NCBI RefSeq assembly: GCF_006440735.1
Contig: NZ_VFUA01000016.1
Location: 23,846-87,845 of the forward strand
Direction of reading: 5' to 3'
Source: Mesorhizobium sp. B2-7-1
GTDB taxonomy: Bacteria > Pseudomonadota > Alphaproteobacteria > Rhizobiales > Rhizobiaceae
Length of the DNA stretch: 64,000 nt
Shown: piece by piece, positions 18,109-26,856 of the stretch
Layout of the letters: every line of letters begins with the position of its first letter
Numbering within the stretch: position 1 is the first letter of the stretch
The notes under the pieces: generated by a model
What the model was told of the DNA's origin: nothing
Databases searched by the model: none
What the model saw: only the letters and a program-made list of their open reading frames with translations
Translations under genes and position numbers: made by a program

Positions 18109-18176
18109 ACTGGCCTCCTCACCTTTAGGCATTTTTGCGTGGCGAGCATTGACCTCTCGCGTCGCTTCATATTCAG

Positions 18177-18203
18177 CCAACCAACCAGCGACCAGACGGT
18201 TCC
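18177..18203 (-). promoter_or_regulatory. EcfG/RpoE2-type promoter, GGAAC-N16-GGTTGG
   Basis: Minus strand GGAAC (18199-18203) and GGTTGG (18177-18182), 16 bases apart, 69 bases before the ATG at 18108. Confidence 0.5.
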
Positions 18204-18395
18204 ACGCCAGGTCGCAGTAATCGTCCCGCAAGCCCTAGCCGAGAGGCGCCGACGCGACTGCTCTTGGTGACGACGCCCAACCTCGACGAGGGCGGAAAAA
18301 TTGTGGCGATCGCGCCCATCAGCGTTGAAGAAACCGAACACCCACATCCGTTCAGCCGACGGCCGGCTGCGCCAGGGAACAGGCGGCCCAGCGCC

Positions 18396-18608
18396 TTATC
18401 TAGGTCTCGGCCCTATCCGGCTGATATCGACAGCATCCGGCAAATGCGGGTGCTTCGTCGCCTTGATTGACGACGTGGTGGTGGCATCTGGTGGCAACAG
18501 GATCACCATCTTTCCCAGATGGTGCTGCGGCCAGATCGGTTCACTGGCGAATACGAAAACGACCCAGATTGCGCATGCTAGGAGAAGGATAGCAAAAGAG
18601 GTTTGCAA
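18396..18608 (-). CDS. Possible small exported protein (70 aa)
   Basis: The N-terminus is a plausible signal peptide or anchor: about 17 hydrophobic residues ending near an Ala-Ser-Glu. A short hydrophilic tail follows. The start codon would be TTG, preceded by GGGGA. There is no recognised family and no stress-type promoter, so it may be a chance frame. Confidence 0.35.
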   Translation of the reverse strand: MQTSFAILLLACAIWVVFVFASEPIWPQHHLGKMVILLPPDATTTSSIKATKHPHLPDAVDISRIGPRPR

Positions 18609-18648
18609 TCAATTCCCCGAATGCATGCGGCTGCACTTTCTTAAAAAC

Positions 18649-18681
18649 AAGCACCCGCCACCACCTGCGAAGCGGGTGCTT
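18649..18681 (-). terminator. Rho-independent-like terminator read on the minus strand
   Basis: A 10-bp perfect stem (AAGCACCCGC / GCGGGTGCTT) with a 13-base loop is followed, on the minus strand, by TTGTTTTTAAG. This is the shape of an intrinsic terminator for leftward transcription. No clear minus-strand gene lies just to the right. Confidence 0.5.
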
Positions 18682-19172
18682 GCAATCGTGACCGGCAATG
18701 AAGGGACTCGTTACTCGCCGGTCTCGGGATCAAATGAGACTGGCGTCAGATTGTTTCAGCTGCCGGACTAATACGCTACGAGATGCGACCTAAGTCGCAA
18801 TTGGGTTGAGGTTCAGAATTCTGGCGGTGATATCAGCGTAAGCGCAGCAGCACTTTCGCCTCGCGAACGAGCGAGGCCACATTGAGCACCCGGCAGCATA
18901 CCGACTTCAATCGCTTGTTTCTCAGTTATGCCGATCTCCCGAACCCAACCGCTGGACAGCACCTTTGCGCGAGATCACGAGGCGCTCAGATGTCATGGGA
19001 CAATCCTCGATCTGGCGAAACCATCTAGTCGGAGTTTGTTCCGAGGGACTATCGCATGTTATTGCATGCGTACCAGCAGATGCGCATCGTTCTATCGTCG
19101 TTCGCCTTCGCATGGCACGCGAACGTTTGGTAGCCAACTTTGATGCTCCCGCCATATTGAGGGAGAAAATCG
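18682..19172. other. About 490 bases without a supported gene
   Basis: Short frames exist on both strands, but none has both a ribosome site and protein-like composition. The leftward terminator at 18649-18681 implies a transcript entering from here on the minus strand, so a small RNA is possible. Confidence 0.35.
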
Positions 19173-19397
19173 ATGTCGGAAGTCCCGAGATATCTCGACC
19201 ACATGCTCGAATGCCCGTACTGCCTTACAATAAGGCTGCGGATTCCGGCGAATGCCGTTCCGTCCACGAAAATCACGTGCACCGACTGCGGCCGGTATCT
19301 CGGCACATGGGATGAACTGCAAACCGACTTTGAACAACAAGGCGGCCAGAACGGCGTCTTTCGCCTTGATAAGGGTCGTATCGAGCGCGTTGAATAA
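19173..19397 (+). CDS. Small zinc-ribbon-like hypothetical protein (74 aa)
   Basis: Two Cys pairs (CPYC near residue 14 and CTDC near residue 36) spaced about 20 residues apart make a likely zinc ribbon. An acidic C-terminal half follows. GAGGGAG lies just before the ATG. It precedes the molybdoenzyme gene on the same strand by 130 bases, but that gene has its own promoter. Family not recognised. Confidence 0.65.
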   Translation: MSEVPRYLDHMLECPYCLTIRLRIPANAVPSTKITCTDCGRYLGTWDELQTDFEQQGGQNGVFRLDKGRIERVE

Positions 19398-19468
19398 ATC
19401 CTAGCTGACCGGCCCTGCCCTGTTCCATTGGAAGAACGCGGCAACCTGGCCGATGATATCTCTCAACC

Positions 19469-19495
19469 GGAACATAGTGGCACCGGAAAGGTTGG
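19469..19495 (+). promoter_or_regulatory. EcfG/RpoE2-type promoter, GGAAC-N16-GGTTGG
   Basis: GGAAC at 19469-19473 and GGTTGG at 19490-19495 lie 31 bases before the ATG of the YdeP-type oxidoreductase at 19526. Confidence 0.6.
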
Positions 19496-19525
19496 GGCTT
19501 AAAGCGATAACCACCGAGCCCCGCC

Positions 19526-21832
19526 ATGCAGCCCTCCACCTCCGACCATGTTGAAATCCGCAAGTACGATCACCCGACCGGAGGCTGGGGATCCCTCAAA
19601 TCATTGATCCGCAAAGCGCGCGGCGAAGGCCTGCTGATGTCGGGCATTTGGAACACGCTGCTCAAGCAGAACAAGGCCGACGGCTATATGTGTGTCTCCT
19701 GCTCCTGGGCAAAGCCTGCCCAGCCGCGTCCTTTCGAATTCTGCGAGAACGGCGCCAAGGCCACGATCTGGGACCAGACGAAACGGCGCTGCGGTCCGGA
19801 GTTCTTCGCGGCCCATCCCGTGAACGAGTTGCTCGACTGGCCCGATCATGATCTCGAAAAACAGGGCCGGCTGATTGAGCCAATGCGCTACAACGAGGTC
19901 ACCGACAAATACGAGCCGGTGTCGTGGGAAGCCGCGTTCCGCGATATAGGCGAAGAACTCCGGAAGCTCGATCCGAAATCGGTGGTGTTCTACACCTCGG
20001 GCCGCGCCTCGCTCGAGGCGTCGTTCATGTATCAGCTGTTCGCGCGAATCTACGGCTCGGGCAATCTGCCAGACTCCTCCAACATGTGCCACGAGTCCAC
20101 CTCGGTCGGCCTGCCCGAGTCCATCGGCTCGCCGGTCGGAACCGTGCAATTGGAGGACTTCAGCCATTGCGACCTGATGTTCTTCTTCGGCCACAACACC
20201 GGCGTGAGCGCGCCACGATTGCTTCACCCGATCGAGGAGGCGCGCCAGCGCGGCATACCCGTCATCACTTTCAACCCATTGCCGGAGCGCGGCCTGAAGC
20301 GCTTCAAAAATCCGCAGAGTCCGGTCGAGATGCTATCGCCGGGCGCCGGCACTAGGATGTCCAGCGATTTCTTCCAGATCCGCGGCGGCGGCGACATCGC
20401 CGCCATGACCGGCATTGCGAAAGCCGTTCTGGCGCTCGATGACGCGGCGAAGAAGGCCGGCGCACAGCGCGTTCTCGACACGGCCTTCATAGAGGAACAC
20501 ACGCACGGTTTCGATGAGTTCGAAGCCTATCTGCGGCGCACATCTTGGGAAAAGATCGAAGCGCGCTCGGGCATCGCGCGCGCCGATCTCGAGCATGTGG
20601 CGGACGTTTACAGCAAAGCGTCGGCGGTCATCGGCAATTACGGCATGGGCCTGACACAGCACCGGCACGGGACGGAGAACGTCCATATGCTTTGCAACCT
20701 GCTGCTGATGCGCGGCAATATCGGCAAACCGGGCGCCGGCGTGTCTCCGCTTCGCGGCCATTCCAATGTCCAGGGCCAACGCACCGTCGGCATCTCCGAA
20801 AAACCCGAGCTGGTGCCGCTCGACAAATTCGCCGAATTCTACCAGTTCGATCCGCCGCGCGAGAAAGGCCGCGACACCGTCGAGACATGCGAAGGCGTGA
20901 TCGACGGCTCGGTCAAGGCCTTCATCGGGCTGGGCGGAAATTTCGTGCGCGCCGTTCCCGAGACCGGTCTTGTCGAAGACGCTTGGCGGCATCTGAGATT
21001 GCATGTCCAGATCGCCACGAAGCTGAACCGCAGTCACCTGATACCGGGAGCCGTCACCTATCTGCTGCCCTGCCTCTCACGGATCGAAAAAGATTTGCAG
21101 GCTGCTGGAGAGCAGCATGTCTCGATGGAGGATTCCACCGCCTGCATCCATGGTTCCTTTGGCTATCGTCCGCCGGCGGGCGCCAACCTGCTCTCCGAGC
21201 CGCGCATAGTTGCCGAGCTTGCAAAGGCGACGGTCGCGGGGAGAAGCTCAATTCCGTGGGATGAATGGGTGGCAGACTATGCGCGCGTGCGCGACGAGAT
21301 CGAGCGCTGCTTCCCCGACCATTTCAAGGATTTCAACAAACGCTTCCTGATGCCGGGCGGATTTCATCGCGACATCAAGGCCTCGAAGCGAGTGTGGCAG
21401 ACGCCGAACAAGAAGGCGAACTTCAAACCGCCGACGATGCTGGAGACGGATCCCGATATCAATGTTTCGCGATCGGACGTGCTGACATTGATTACCGTTC
21501 GCTCGAACGATCAGTTCAACACTACGATCTACGGCTATCGTGACCGGCTGCGCGGCATCAATGGAACGCGGATGGTGCTGCTCATGAACGCGCACGATAT
21601 CGAGCGGCTAGGACTGCAAGACGGCGAGGAGATCGATCTGGAATCCGCCGCAGACGACGGCGTCGAGCGCCGTGTCCGCGGGCTGCGCGTGACGCCCTAC
21701 CCAATTCCGTGCGGAGATTGCGCAGGTTATTACCCTGAGCTCAATCCGCTTATTCCACTATGGCACCGAGCCGAAAAGGCACATGTGCCGGCAGCAAAGT
21801 CGGTGCCGGTCCGCATCGTGACGCCTGGCTGA
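19526..21832 (+). CDS. FdhF/YdeP-family molybdopterin oxidoreductase
   Basis: The 768-residue protein resembles the YdeP branch of formate-dehydrogenase-H-like enzymes. It has an N-terminal CVSCSWAKP segment near residue 57 in place of the usual four-Cys Fe-S motif, the molybdopterin domain with SSNMCHESTSVGL near residue 188, and a C-terminal dinucleotide-binding domain (TVRSNDQFNTT). In E. coli YdeP is linked to acid resistance; the substrate is unknown. A stress-type promoter precedes it and a strong hairpin follows, so it is probably a single-gene transcript. Confidence 0.87.
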   Translation: MQPSTSDHVEIRKYDHPTGGWGSLKSLIRKARGEGLLMSGIWNTLLKQNKADGYMCVSCSWAKPAQPRPFEFCENGAKATIWDQTKRRCGPEFFAAHPVNELLDWPDHDLEKQGRLIEPMRYNEVTDKYEPVSWEAAFRDIGEELRKLDPKSVVFYTSGRASLEASFMYQLFARIYGSGNLPDSSNMCHESTSVGLPESIGSPVGTVQLEDFSHCDLMFFFGHNTGVSAPRLLHPIEEARQRGIPVITFNPLPERGLKRFKNPQSPVEMLSPGAGTRMSSDFFQIRGGGDIAAMTGIAKAVLALDDAAKKAGAQRVLDTAFIEEHTHGFDEFEAYLRRTSWEKIEARSGIARADLEHVADVYSKASAVIGNYGMGLTQHRHGTENVHMLCNLLLMRGNIGKPGAGVSPLRGHSNVQGQRTVGISEKPELVPLDKFAEFYQFDPPREKGRDTVETCEGVIDGSVKAFIGLGGNFVRAVPETGLVEDAWRHLRLHVQIATKLNRSHLIPGAVTYLLPCLSRIEKDLQAAGEQHVSMEDSTACIHGSFGYRPPAGANLLSEPRIVAELAKATVAGRSSIPWDEWVADYARVRDEIERCFPDHFKDFNKRFLMPGGFHRDIKASKRVWQTPNKKANFKPPTMLETDPDINVSRSDVLTLITVRSNDQFNTTIYGYRDRLRGINGTRMVLLMNAHDIERLGLQDGEEIDLESAADDGVERRVRGLRVTPYPIPCGDCAGYYPELNPLIPLWHRAEKAHVPAAKSVPVRIVTPG

Positions 21833-21862
21833 GGCTGGCTGGTGAAATGACTGACGCACGAC

Positions 21863-21907
21863 GCCCGGCCTGCGAGTTTGCCCGAGATACAGGAACGCAG
21901 GCCGGGC
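21863..21907 (+). terminator. Strong hairpin after the YdeP-type gene
   Basis: A 12-bp perfect stem (GCCCGGCCTGCG / CGCAGGCCGGGC) with a 21-base loop lies 30 bases after the stop codon at 21832. There is no immediate T-run; TTTT appears some 30 bases later. Probably a terminator or 3'-end stabiliser. Confidence 0.5.
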
Positions 21908-22017
21908 CGGGCCTAAGTGAGGGCACAAAGGCCCAGTAATTTTGCTACACGTTCGACGGCGCCGCCTTAACATAGGTTGTTGATGGAGACGGCAATTGAG
22001 CGCTTCTGTTGGGCGAA

Positions 22018-22302
22018 ATGGTCAGCGGCAAAGCGATCATGCGTTCGGAACGCACCAAACGTTTTCGCAAACCGGTTATCGTGCAGCCAGGCCGGGTCGA
22101 TCGTGATCGGGTTGTGGTCAGCGTGCTGGACGCAGCCGAGGTGCTTCTGCACACTTGGCCGAAGCCGGAGTCCAGCGCGCGACATCATGCAATTAAGGCA
22201 TGTTTGTCGGTTTTGCGGGACGGCAAGCCGCCCCGGGTGGCGCGTGAGGCCTTTGTCGCCGCCGCAAAGGATGCAAGGATTTTCCTAGGCGACAAGGCTT
22301 GA
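22018..22302 (+). CDS. DUF982 domain protein (94 aa)
   Basis: The product shows the DUF982 pattern common in Rhizobiales: a VVSVLDAAEVLLHTWP segment, then AIKACLSVLRDGKPPRVAREAFVAAAKDA. The function is unknown; these small proteins occur in many copies per rhizobial genome. ATG at 22018 is chosen; a TTG nine bases upstream and an ATG at 22039 are alternatives. Confidence 0.75.
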   Translation: MVSGKAIMRSERTKRFRKPVIVQPGRVDRDRVVVSVLDAAEVLLHTWPKPESSARHHAIKACLSVLRDGKPPRVAREAFVAAAKDARIFLGDKA

Positions 22303-22597
22303 CGCTATTTCCTGCGGGCTCCTTGCCGAGCGCCTTGTGCAGTGTGCCAAGGCGGACAAAGGCTAGTGTCACCCGATCCGATCCAGCAACAGTCGGGACT
22401 GCCGCAGCAAATGTGGCTCCCGGCGATGGCCGAGCCGGTTTCGCCGATCAGACGCTCCGCGCGTCGGCGGGCTTGGAGAAGATTTCAGATCACTTTGGTT
22501 GCGACGCGAGCGCAGACCGTCCATGATGCCGAACAGCGGGGCAAGCCGGATGTTCCACAGGCAACCGGACGAGTCCGGCAAATAGCGGACTAAGATG
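22303..22597. other. Intergenic, no supported gene
   Basis: Overlapping short frames run on both strands, but none shows a ribosome site or family resemblance. I see no terminator-like hairpin here. Confidence 0.35.
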
Positions 22598-23257
22598 TCA
22601 GTGGCCAGTCTTCGCATTCGGCGCGTGTACGGGCTTGCTTTCCGGAGAGCCGCGCTCTCTCAGCCAAATTGCCAGCAATACAAGGACTCCCGTCGACAGA
22701 AATTCGCTTTGCCAGTTCTGGAAGCTTTCGAACCAAAACTGCCCTGAAATGAGATGCGCCAGAATGGTCTCCGCCGGCTGGTGGTGCTGAGCAGCCTGCT
22801 CCGCGGCGTGACGTGTGCTTTGCCAAAGATGGAACACGAATGTAGCGACAAAAATCAGGAAGAGCGCGGTGCCTAGCGAATGTGAATAGAGCCAAAGAAT
22901 GGCTCCGCCACGCCTTACCGGCCAAGGTGCATTCGGGTCTGCGCGATGATCGGCGAGATTCTTGTCTTCCGGCGAATCCGCATCCGGGTCCTTGGACTCG
23001 GCCGAACCGCGCTGCACCAGATAGGCGGTGAGAAAAACATAGGCCCATTTCTCCAGGAACTCGCTCTCCCAATTCTCGAAAACGCTCTCCAGAAACTCGC
23101 CCGAGCCGAGAAAGGACGTAAAGGACTGGCTTGCCAGGCCATGCATCGTTCTGTCTTGCTGGTCGGCGAAATAGCCCGACACGGCCTGACCTATCAAACA
23201 TGCCAGGAAGATTGAGAAGACAACGATGAGCAGGCCGTTGTTCCGAAAGAAACGCAT
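22598..23257 (-). CDS. DUF6766-like membrane protein
   Basis: The 219-residue protein has three to four predicted membrane helices: residues 7-28, about 75-90, 125-148 and 195-212. Two internal copies of a similar motif occur, FLESVFENWESEFLEKWAYV and FWFESFQNWQSEFLSTGVLV, each leading into a helix, so the protein looks like a tandem duplication. This matches a family of uncharacterised bacterial membrane proteins (DUF6766). The start at 23257 has GGAGAT just upstream; the open frame reaches 23332 without support. Confidence 0.75.
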   Translation of the reverse strand: MRFFRNNGLLIVVFSIFLACLIGQAVSGYFADQQDRTMHGLASQSFTSFLGSGEFLESVFENWESEFLEKWAYVFLTAYLVQRGSAESKDPDADSPEDKNLADHRADPNAPWPVRRGGAILWLYSHSLGTALFLIFVATFVFHLWQSTRHAAEQAAQHHQPAETILAHLISGQFWFESFQNWQSEFLSTGVLVLLAIWLRERGSPESKPVHAPNAKTGH

Positions 23258-23294
23258 TGTCGGTATCTCCTTGGTCTTCGCCCCGGCCCGCGCT

Positions 23295-23387
23295 TCAAGC
23301 GTCGGTGGCCCCCGCCTCCCTTTCCAACTCATCCAATTTCAACTTTAATCTCTTTCGGGTCGGCATGCTCAAGTCCGATGCCATCAT
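23295..23387 (-). CDS. Possible tiny protein (30 aa)
   Basis: A 30-codon frame starts after AGGAGACCAGGA. It ends in a charged helix-like segment rich in Lys, Leu and Glu, and lies just upstream of the DUF6766 gene on the same strand. It may be a leader peptide or a chance frame. Confidence 0.25.
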   Translation of the reverse strand: MMASDLSMPTRKRLKLKLDELEREAGATDA

Positions 23388-23502
23388 TCCTGGTCTCCTC
23401 CAGTCCAACGATGATTTCATCAAGCTTCGCATGGATGGCGGCAGTCTCGCGATAGCCCTGAAGGAGCACGACTCCCGTGATGGCGATTGCGACAACGGAT
23501 AG

Positions 23503-23809
23503 CGCTTAGGTCACCGTATCGGTCAGGCTGAAAGGACCAGGGCCGTACAGGCAACCATTGCGGCCACGACCCGTAAAAACCCGGCGGCCGGGATAGAAAA
23601 TCGGCGACATTTGACAAACCCGGATGATCGAGTGGCTTTCATGCAACAGGGCTATGACGGTTCCAGCCCGCATATCATTTGTTAAGGAAATGCCGCAGAG
23701 CGGATGCAGCAATAAGGTATCCAGGGGTGCAAGCCGCTGGATAGGCCCGGCCCGCAAATCCTGTGTCACCTTATAAGCAGGCTGGGCCGCTGCGGTTCCG
23801 GAGTGTGCC
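23503..23809. other. Intergenic, no supported gene
   Basis: No ribosome-site-backed frame, stress-type promoter or hairpin was found in this stretch. Confidence 0.35.
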
Positions 23810-24007
23810 ATGCATATACCGCCCAAGGAGTTCATCGGCCCTGATGATATGGCCATGCTTGCGCGGGTATTGAAAAAGCTCCTCCCAGCCGACGCCGACA
23901 CTGCGGAACGGGAATGGTTAGGAACGGTCCTCATTGCTGCCTTCAAAGCCGGGGCAACGACCGAGAGGGATCTGGCCAACAAAGTTAACGAGACTAGGCG
24001 GCGATAA
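23810..24007 (+). CDS. Small helical hypothetical protein (65 aa)
   Basis: The product looks like a compact helical domain (DDMAMLARVLKKLLPADADT, then REWLGTVLIAAFKAGATTERDLANKV). The composition is protein-like and resembles small conserved rhizobial hypotheticals. The same frame continues after the TAA with another coding-like stretch (see 24047-24157), so the locus may once have been longer or may encode two peptides. Confidence 0.5.
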   Translation: MHIPPKEFIGPDDMAMLARVLKKLLPADADTAEREWLGTVLIAAFKAGATTERDLANKVNETRRR

Positions 24008-24046
24008 CGCGATACTCAACGGGCGCGCCGACGAAACCTACTGGAA

Positions 24047-24157
24047 ATGGCACAGCGCTACGTCCGCGAAGGCGAGGCGTTGATCGCCCGCCAGCGCCGC
24101 CTCATTGAGAGGTTGGCGCGAGAGCGCGACGCTCCTTTGCCCGCAATTATCATTTGA
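24047..24157 (+). CDS. Possible small basic helical peptide (36 aa)
   Basis: The frame follows the previous gene in phase. The residues just upstream of the ATG also look coding (Arg-rich, no start codon), so this could be a stop-interrupted extension of the 23810 gene. The peptide is an amphipathic Arg/Glu/Leu helix. Confidence 0.3.
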   Translation: MAQRYVREGEALIARQRRLIERLARERDAPLPAIII

Positions 24158-24362
24158 TAATTCCGCCGCCCTAACACCTGTTAACGGCTAGCGTTTTTCA
24201 CGCCTTTCTTCGGCTCGTCGTCCTTCGGCGGCTTAGTCGTGGAAGTAGGTGCGGGATAGAATTAACGTATAGATAACTCTTTGGATTCGTTATCGCATTA
24301 CCCGTTTGTCAAATATATAATCGCTAGAAAATCGGCAGTACCAAAAAGGAACGATCGAAGGC

Positions 24363-24473
24363 TTGGAGCTTCCTCGGCATGTTTTTGCCGACATCCTCAA
24401 CGCAATAGAGGATCGCATCAACAACAAAAGATGGCTGCGCCACCTGAAGGTCGTGGTTTCCGTCGGCCGTTAG
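24363..24473 (+). CDS. Possible small protein or coding remnant (36 aa)
   Basis: From a TTG the frame encodes ELPRHVFADILNAIEDRINN and a basic tail. The composition is strongly protein-like, but there is no ATG and the upstream frame is closed. It may be the tail of a decayed gene. Confidence 0.25.
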   Translation: MELPRHVFADILNAIEDRINNKRWLRHLKVVVSVGR

Positions 24474-24594
24474 GTCCGGCGGCCCTGGATCGGAGGCAGG
24501 CAAACGACCTGCATCCGCTTCGGTCAATTGAGCATGACGTTGAACTTTCCGAGCCGGGCCACGTTGATGTAGCCGCAACAGATAGGCGCGGACG

Positions 24595-24797
24595 ATGAAA
24601 CCGATTGGCGATTGGAAGGATGCGTATGATCCCCAGACGTTCGCCGACAAATACGACCTCACTCTAAAGCAGGCCATGGCGATCATTATTCCAACGGACC
24701 ATCCAGGCATGGCTGTGACGTCGGCGCCGTGGCATTCATCAGGGCTCTTGCGATGCGTAACGGTAGGCAGCTGACGCGCCACCGCCCGCAAACCTAG
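24595..24797 (+). pseudogene. Frameshifted small rhizobial protein gene
   Basis: The ATG at 24595 opens a frame encoding DPQTFADKYDLTLKQAMAII, but the frame then reads nonsense to a stop at 24774. In another frame, from about 24692, the sequence reads SNGPSRHGCDVGAVAFIRAL and runs to a TAG at 24795-24797. Joined, the two halves look like a single small protein of about 66 residues with a GPSR..CD..A..F motif known from small rhizobial hypotheticals. Adding one T in the ATTATTCC run restores the frame. It is either a recent one-base deletion or a sequencing error. Confidence 0.6.
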
Positions 24798-24976
24798 ATC
24801 TGCGATCCCGGGCTAGTCGCCGTCGTGGCCTTGATGGCCTTGGCCTCTCTGACGAGGGAAGCCCAATTGAGGCCGAGCAAATAGATCAACTCCAGCGCCT
24901 CGGCTTTCGTGATGCCAGTCGTTTCCACGAGTTGGCGGACGTAATCGTCCAATTGCGGGCTATGGCCATTTTCCAT
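24794..24976 (-). CDS. Small hypothetical protein (60 aa)
   Basis: The soluble product has a predicted helical core (LDDYVRQLVETTGITKAEALEL) followed by IYLLGLNWASLVREA and a disordered tail. AAAGGGGCGG lies just before the ATG, and a canonical stress-type promoter (GGAAC-N16-CGTTTA) lies at 24997-25023. The gene end overlaps the end of the frameshifted gene on the other strand. Family not recognised. Confidence 0.65.
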   Translation of the reverse strand: MENGHSPQLDDYVRQLVETTGITKAEALELIYLLGLNWASLVREAKAIKATTATSPGSQI

Positions 24977-24996
24977 CGAACCGCCCCTTTAGGCGG

Positions 24997-25023
24997 TAAA
25001 CGATTCACATATGTTAACGTTCC
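24997..25023 (-). promoter_or_regulatory. EcfG/RpoE2-type promoter, GGAAC-N16-CGTTTA
   Basis: On the minus strand GGAAC (25019-25023) and CGTTTA (24997-25002), 16 bases apart, make one of the two closest consensus matches in the window. The expected start site is about 15 bases before the ATG at 24976. Confidence 0.68.
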
Positions 25024-25048
25024 AAGGGATGTGGCAGGTGCGGTGGAT

Positions 25049-26158
25049 TTATTCCCGCTCTGGCAGCACTTTCGCAATCGCGCCAACAATCTGCCGAAGT
25101 TGCACCGGCTTTTGCAGCCGCTCGATATGGCTGAATCGTTCCGGCACTATCTCCTGATCGTAGCCGGTGATGAAGACGAAAGCGACGCCGAGGTCGGAAA
25201 GGGGTGTCGGCCAGCTTGAACAATGGGCCAGAGCCCAGATTGATATCCAGCACCGCTGCATCCGGGCGGCGGACCGCGATTTCGGCTCGCGCCGCTTCTT
25301 CCGAGGGGAACGGACCGAAGACTTCGGCGCCGGCGCCCTGCAAGGCCCGCGACGCGTCGGTGGCGATGTAATATTCGTCTTCCACGACCAGCACGACGCG
25401 GCCGCTAAGGTCAGGTTCTCCGGTCATATCCAGTGCTCCTCCAAACACCGTGGCGCGCTGCGGCGCGTCTGTCTCCAATATGCTTGCCCCTTCCTTGAGG
25501 GGGAATTCCAGATGGCAGTTGGCCCCACCGGCGCCGATCGGAAAAGCTGCCCTCGCCGCCGAGCTCTTAAGGAATGCGGCCTTCGATCAACTCGCTGCCG
25601 AAACCGCGCCGGCGCGGCTTGCCGTTTTCCGCCCTCGGGCGCGCCGGCGCCCAACGGGCGCAGCGCGTCGCTTAATTTCAGCAGGAACGCCTTCCGGGTC
25701 TTCGCCAGCACTGAGGCTGATCTCGGCGCGTTTCGTCTCGGTAATGTCCCATGTAAAACCGATGATCCGGAAGTCACCGGTGACTGGGTCGCGGGTCGGG
25801 GCGGCGCGCTCTTTTATCCAGCGAATCTCGTCGTCCCCGGACTGATGATGCGAACTTCGGTATGGCACCCCGTGCGGCTCTTGCGCGCCGCGTCCACCAT
25901 TTCACGTGCCGGTCGCGGTCGTCTGGATGAGGAGGACAAAGCTTTCCGCTGCGCTGTGCCAGGTCTCGCCCGGATTGAGCCCATCGAGTTCGGCGAGGGA
26001 ATTGGAGCGTCGGGCCGGATCGGTCGCCGCGTCCCATCCCAGTACTCCGTCCGGCCAGCCTCCAGTGCGCGTCGCAGGCGCTCCTCTGCTTCCCCCGGGA
26101 GAGCTTCCGCCTTTTCAAGGCGATGTCTCAGCGCCTCGACGGTTTGGTCGGTATCCAT
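25049..26158 (-). pseudogene. Degraded hybrid HWE histidine kinase with receiver domain
   Basis: Pieces of one protein appear in successive minus-strand frames. They are an N-terminal coiled segment from an ATG at 26158, a PAS domain split over at least three frames (HPDDRDRH, then TEVRIISPG, then DDEIRWIKERAAPTRDPVTG and ITETKRAEISL), and a piece like the end of an HWE kinase ATPase domain (LEFPLKEGASI). A receiver domain (VVLVVEDEYY) follows and is broken at the GGGG run 25201-25204, continuing in another frame as FVFITGYDQEIVPERF and LQKPVQLRQ. The His box and most of the ATPase core are missing. At least four frame changes and an internal deletion make this a true pseudogene. Confidence 0.75.
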
Positions 26159-26286
26159 CTCGCACTGGCGCACAAATTGACTGGTTGCCAATCACGCCGC
26201 GTAGGCGTGGCGAAGCCAGTGGACGCGAAGGAATATGAGGCAATCGCTTCGTCGCTCAATGGCGACGCATCGAGAGCCGCCATTGG

Positions 26287-26487
26287 CTATCCATCTCCAC
26301 GCGGCGTGTCGCTCAAAACCTTCTTGACGGCCTCGATCAAAGCCGGCGGACACGTTTCGCCCTCGTGCAGATCTTCGTGGAGCGACCGCACGATATCCTC
26401 GACCGACAAAGCGGGGTCGGATTGCAGCGGCTGACGCGCGACGGACTTGATGTCGGCGAAATCATAGGGGTTGGGGGCGGAGATCAT
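26287..26487 (-). CDS. Small hypothetical protein (66 aa)
   Basis: The soluble product has a predicted helix (SVEDIVRSLHEDLHEGE) and ends in ALIEAVKKVLSD. The composition is protein-like. The ribosome site is weak (AAGAAG). It lies left of the decayed kinase on the same strand. Family not recognised. Confidence 0.5.
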   Translation of the reverse strand: MISAPNPYDFADIKSVARQPLQSDPALSVEDIVRSLHEDLHEGETCPPALIEAVKKVLSDTPRGDG

Positions 26488-26856
26488 TTTTGTTCTTCTT
26501 GTCGTTCGATTGAGCGCTTCAGCGCGATCCCAGGTGCCCTTTCAGCCGGTTCACCGGTGGCACGAAGACATCTGCGCCTTGTGAGGAGTCCCGACAATAA
26601 CGCAGGTTAAAGCGACTCTGTTCGGCTTTCTATAAATCTCCCCCCTGGCTTAAGAAACGGTGGCAACCAAAAGAGCCGGAGGGCCCGCCTAACTCTACCC
26701 CCAGGCGTGGCGGGCCCTTTCTCCTCACCGGTCAAGGTCGGCACCTATCGTGAAAAGAATCTTAGCCTTGCATCTCATGGGTTAATGCATGGCCGCGAAA
26801 CTTAGCGCAATCATCCCTTGCAAGACCAAAAAGGCGCGGCTTAGGGAGGTTGCGGC
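26488..26856. other. Intergenic region with one strong hairpin
   Basis: No supported protein gene. The hairpin at 26680-26718 is the only clear structure, so a small RNA ending there is possible. Confidence 0.4.
26680..26718 (+). terminator. Strong GC-rich hairpin, terminator-like, possible small-RNA end
   Basis: A 10-bp perfect stem (AGGGCCCGCC / GGCGGGCCCT) with a 19-base loop is followed by TTCTCC. No plus-strand protein gene lies upstream within 2 kb, so if it terminates a transcript that is likely non-coding. Confidence 0.45.

Noticed and set aside
24180..24250. Lys/Pro-rich minus-strand frame
   Set aside because: It looks coding but has a stop just upstream and no start codon.
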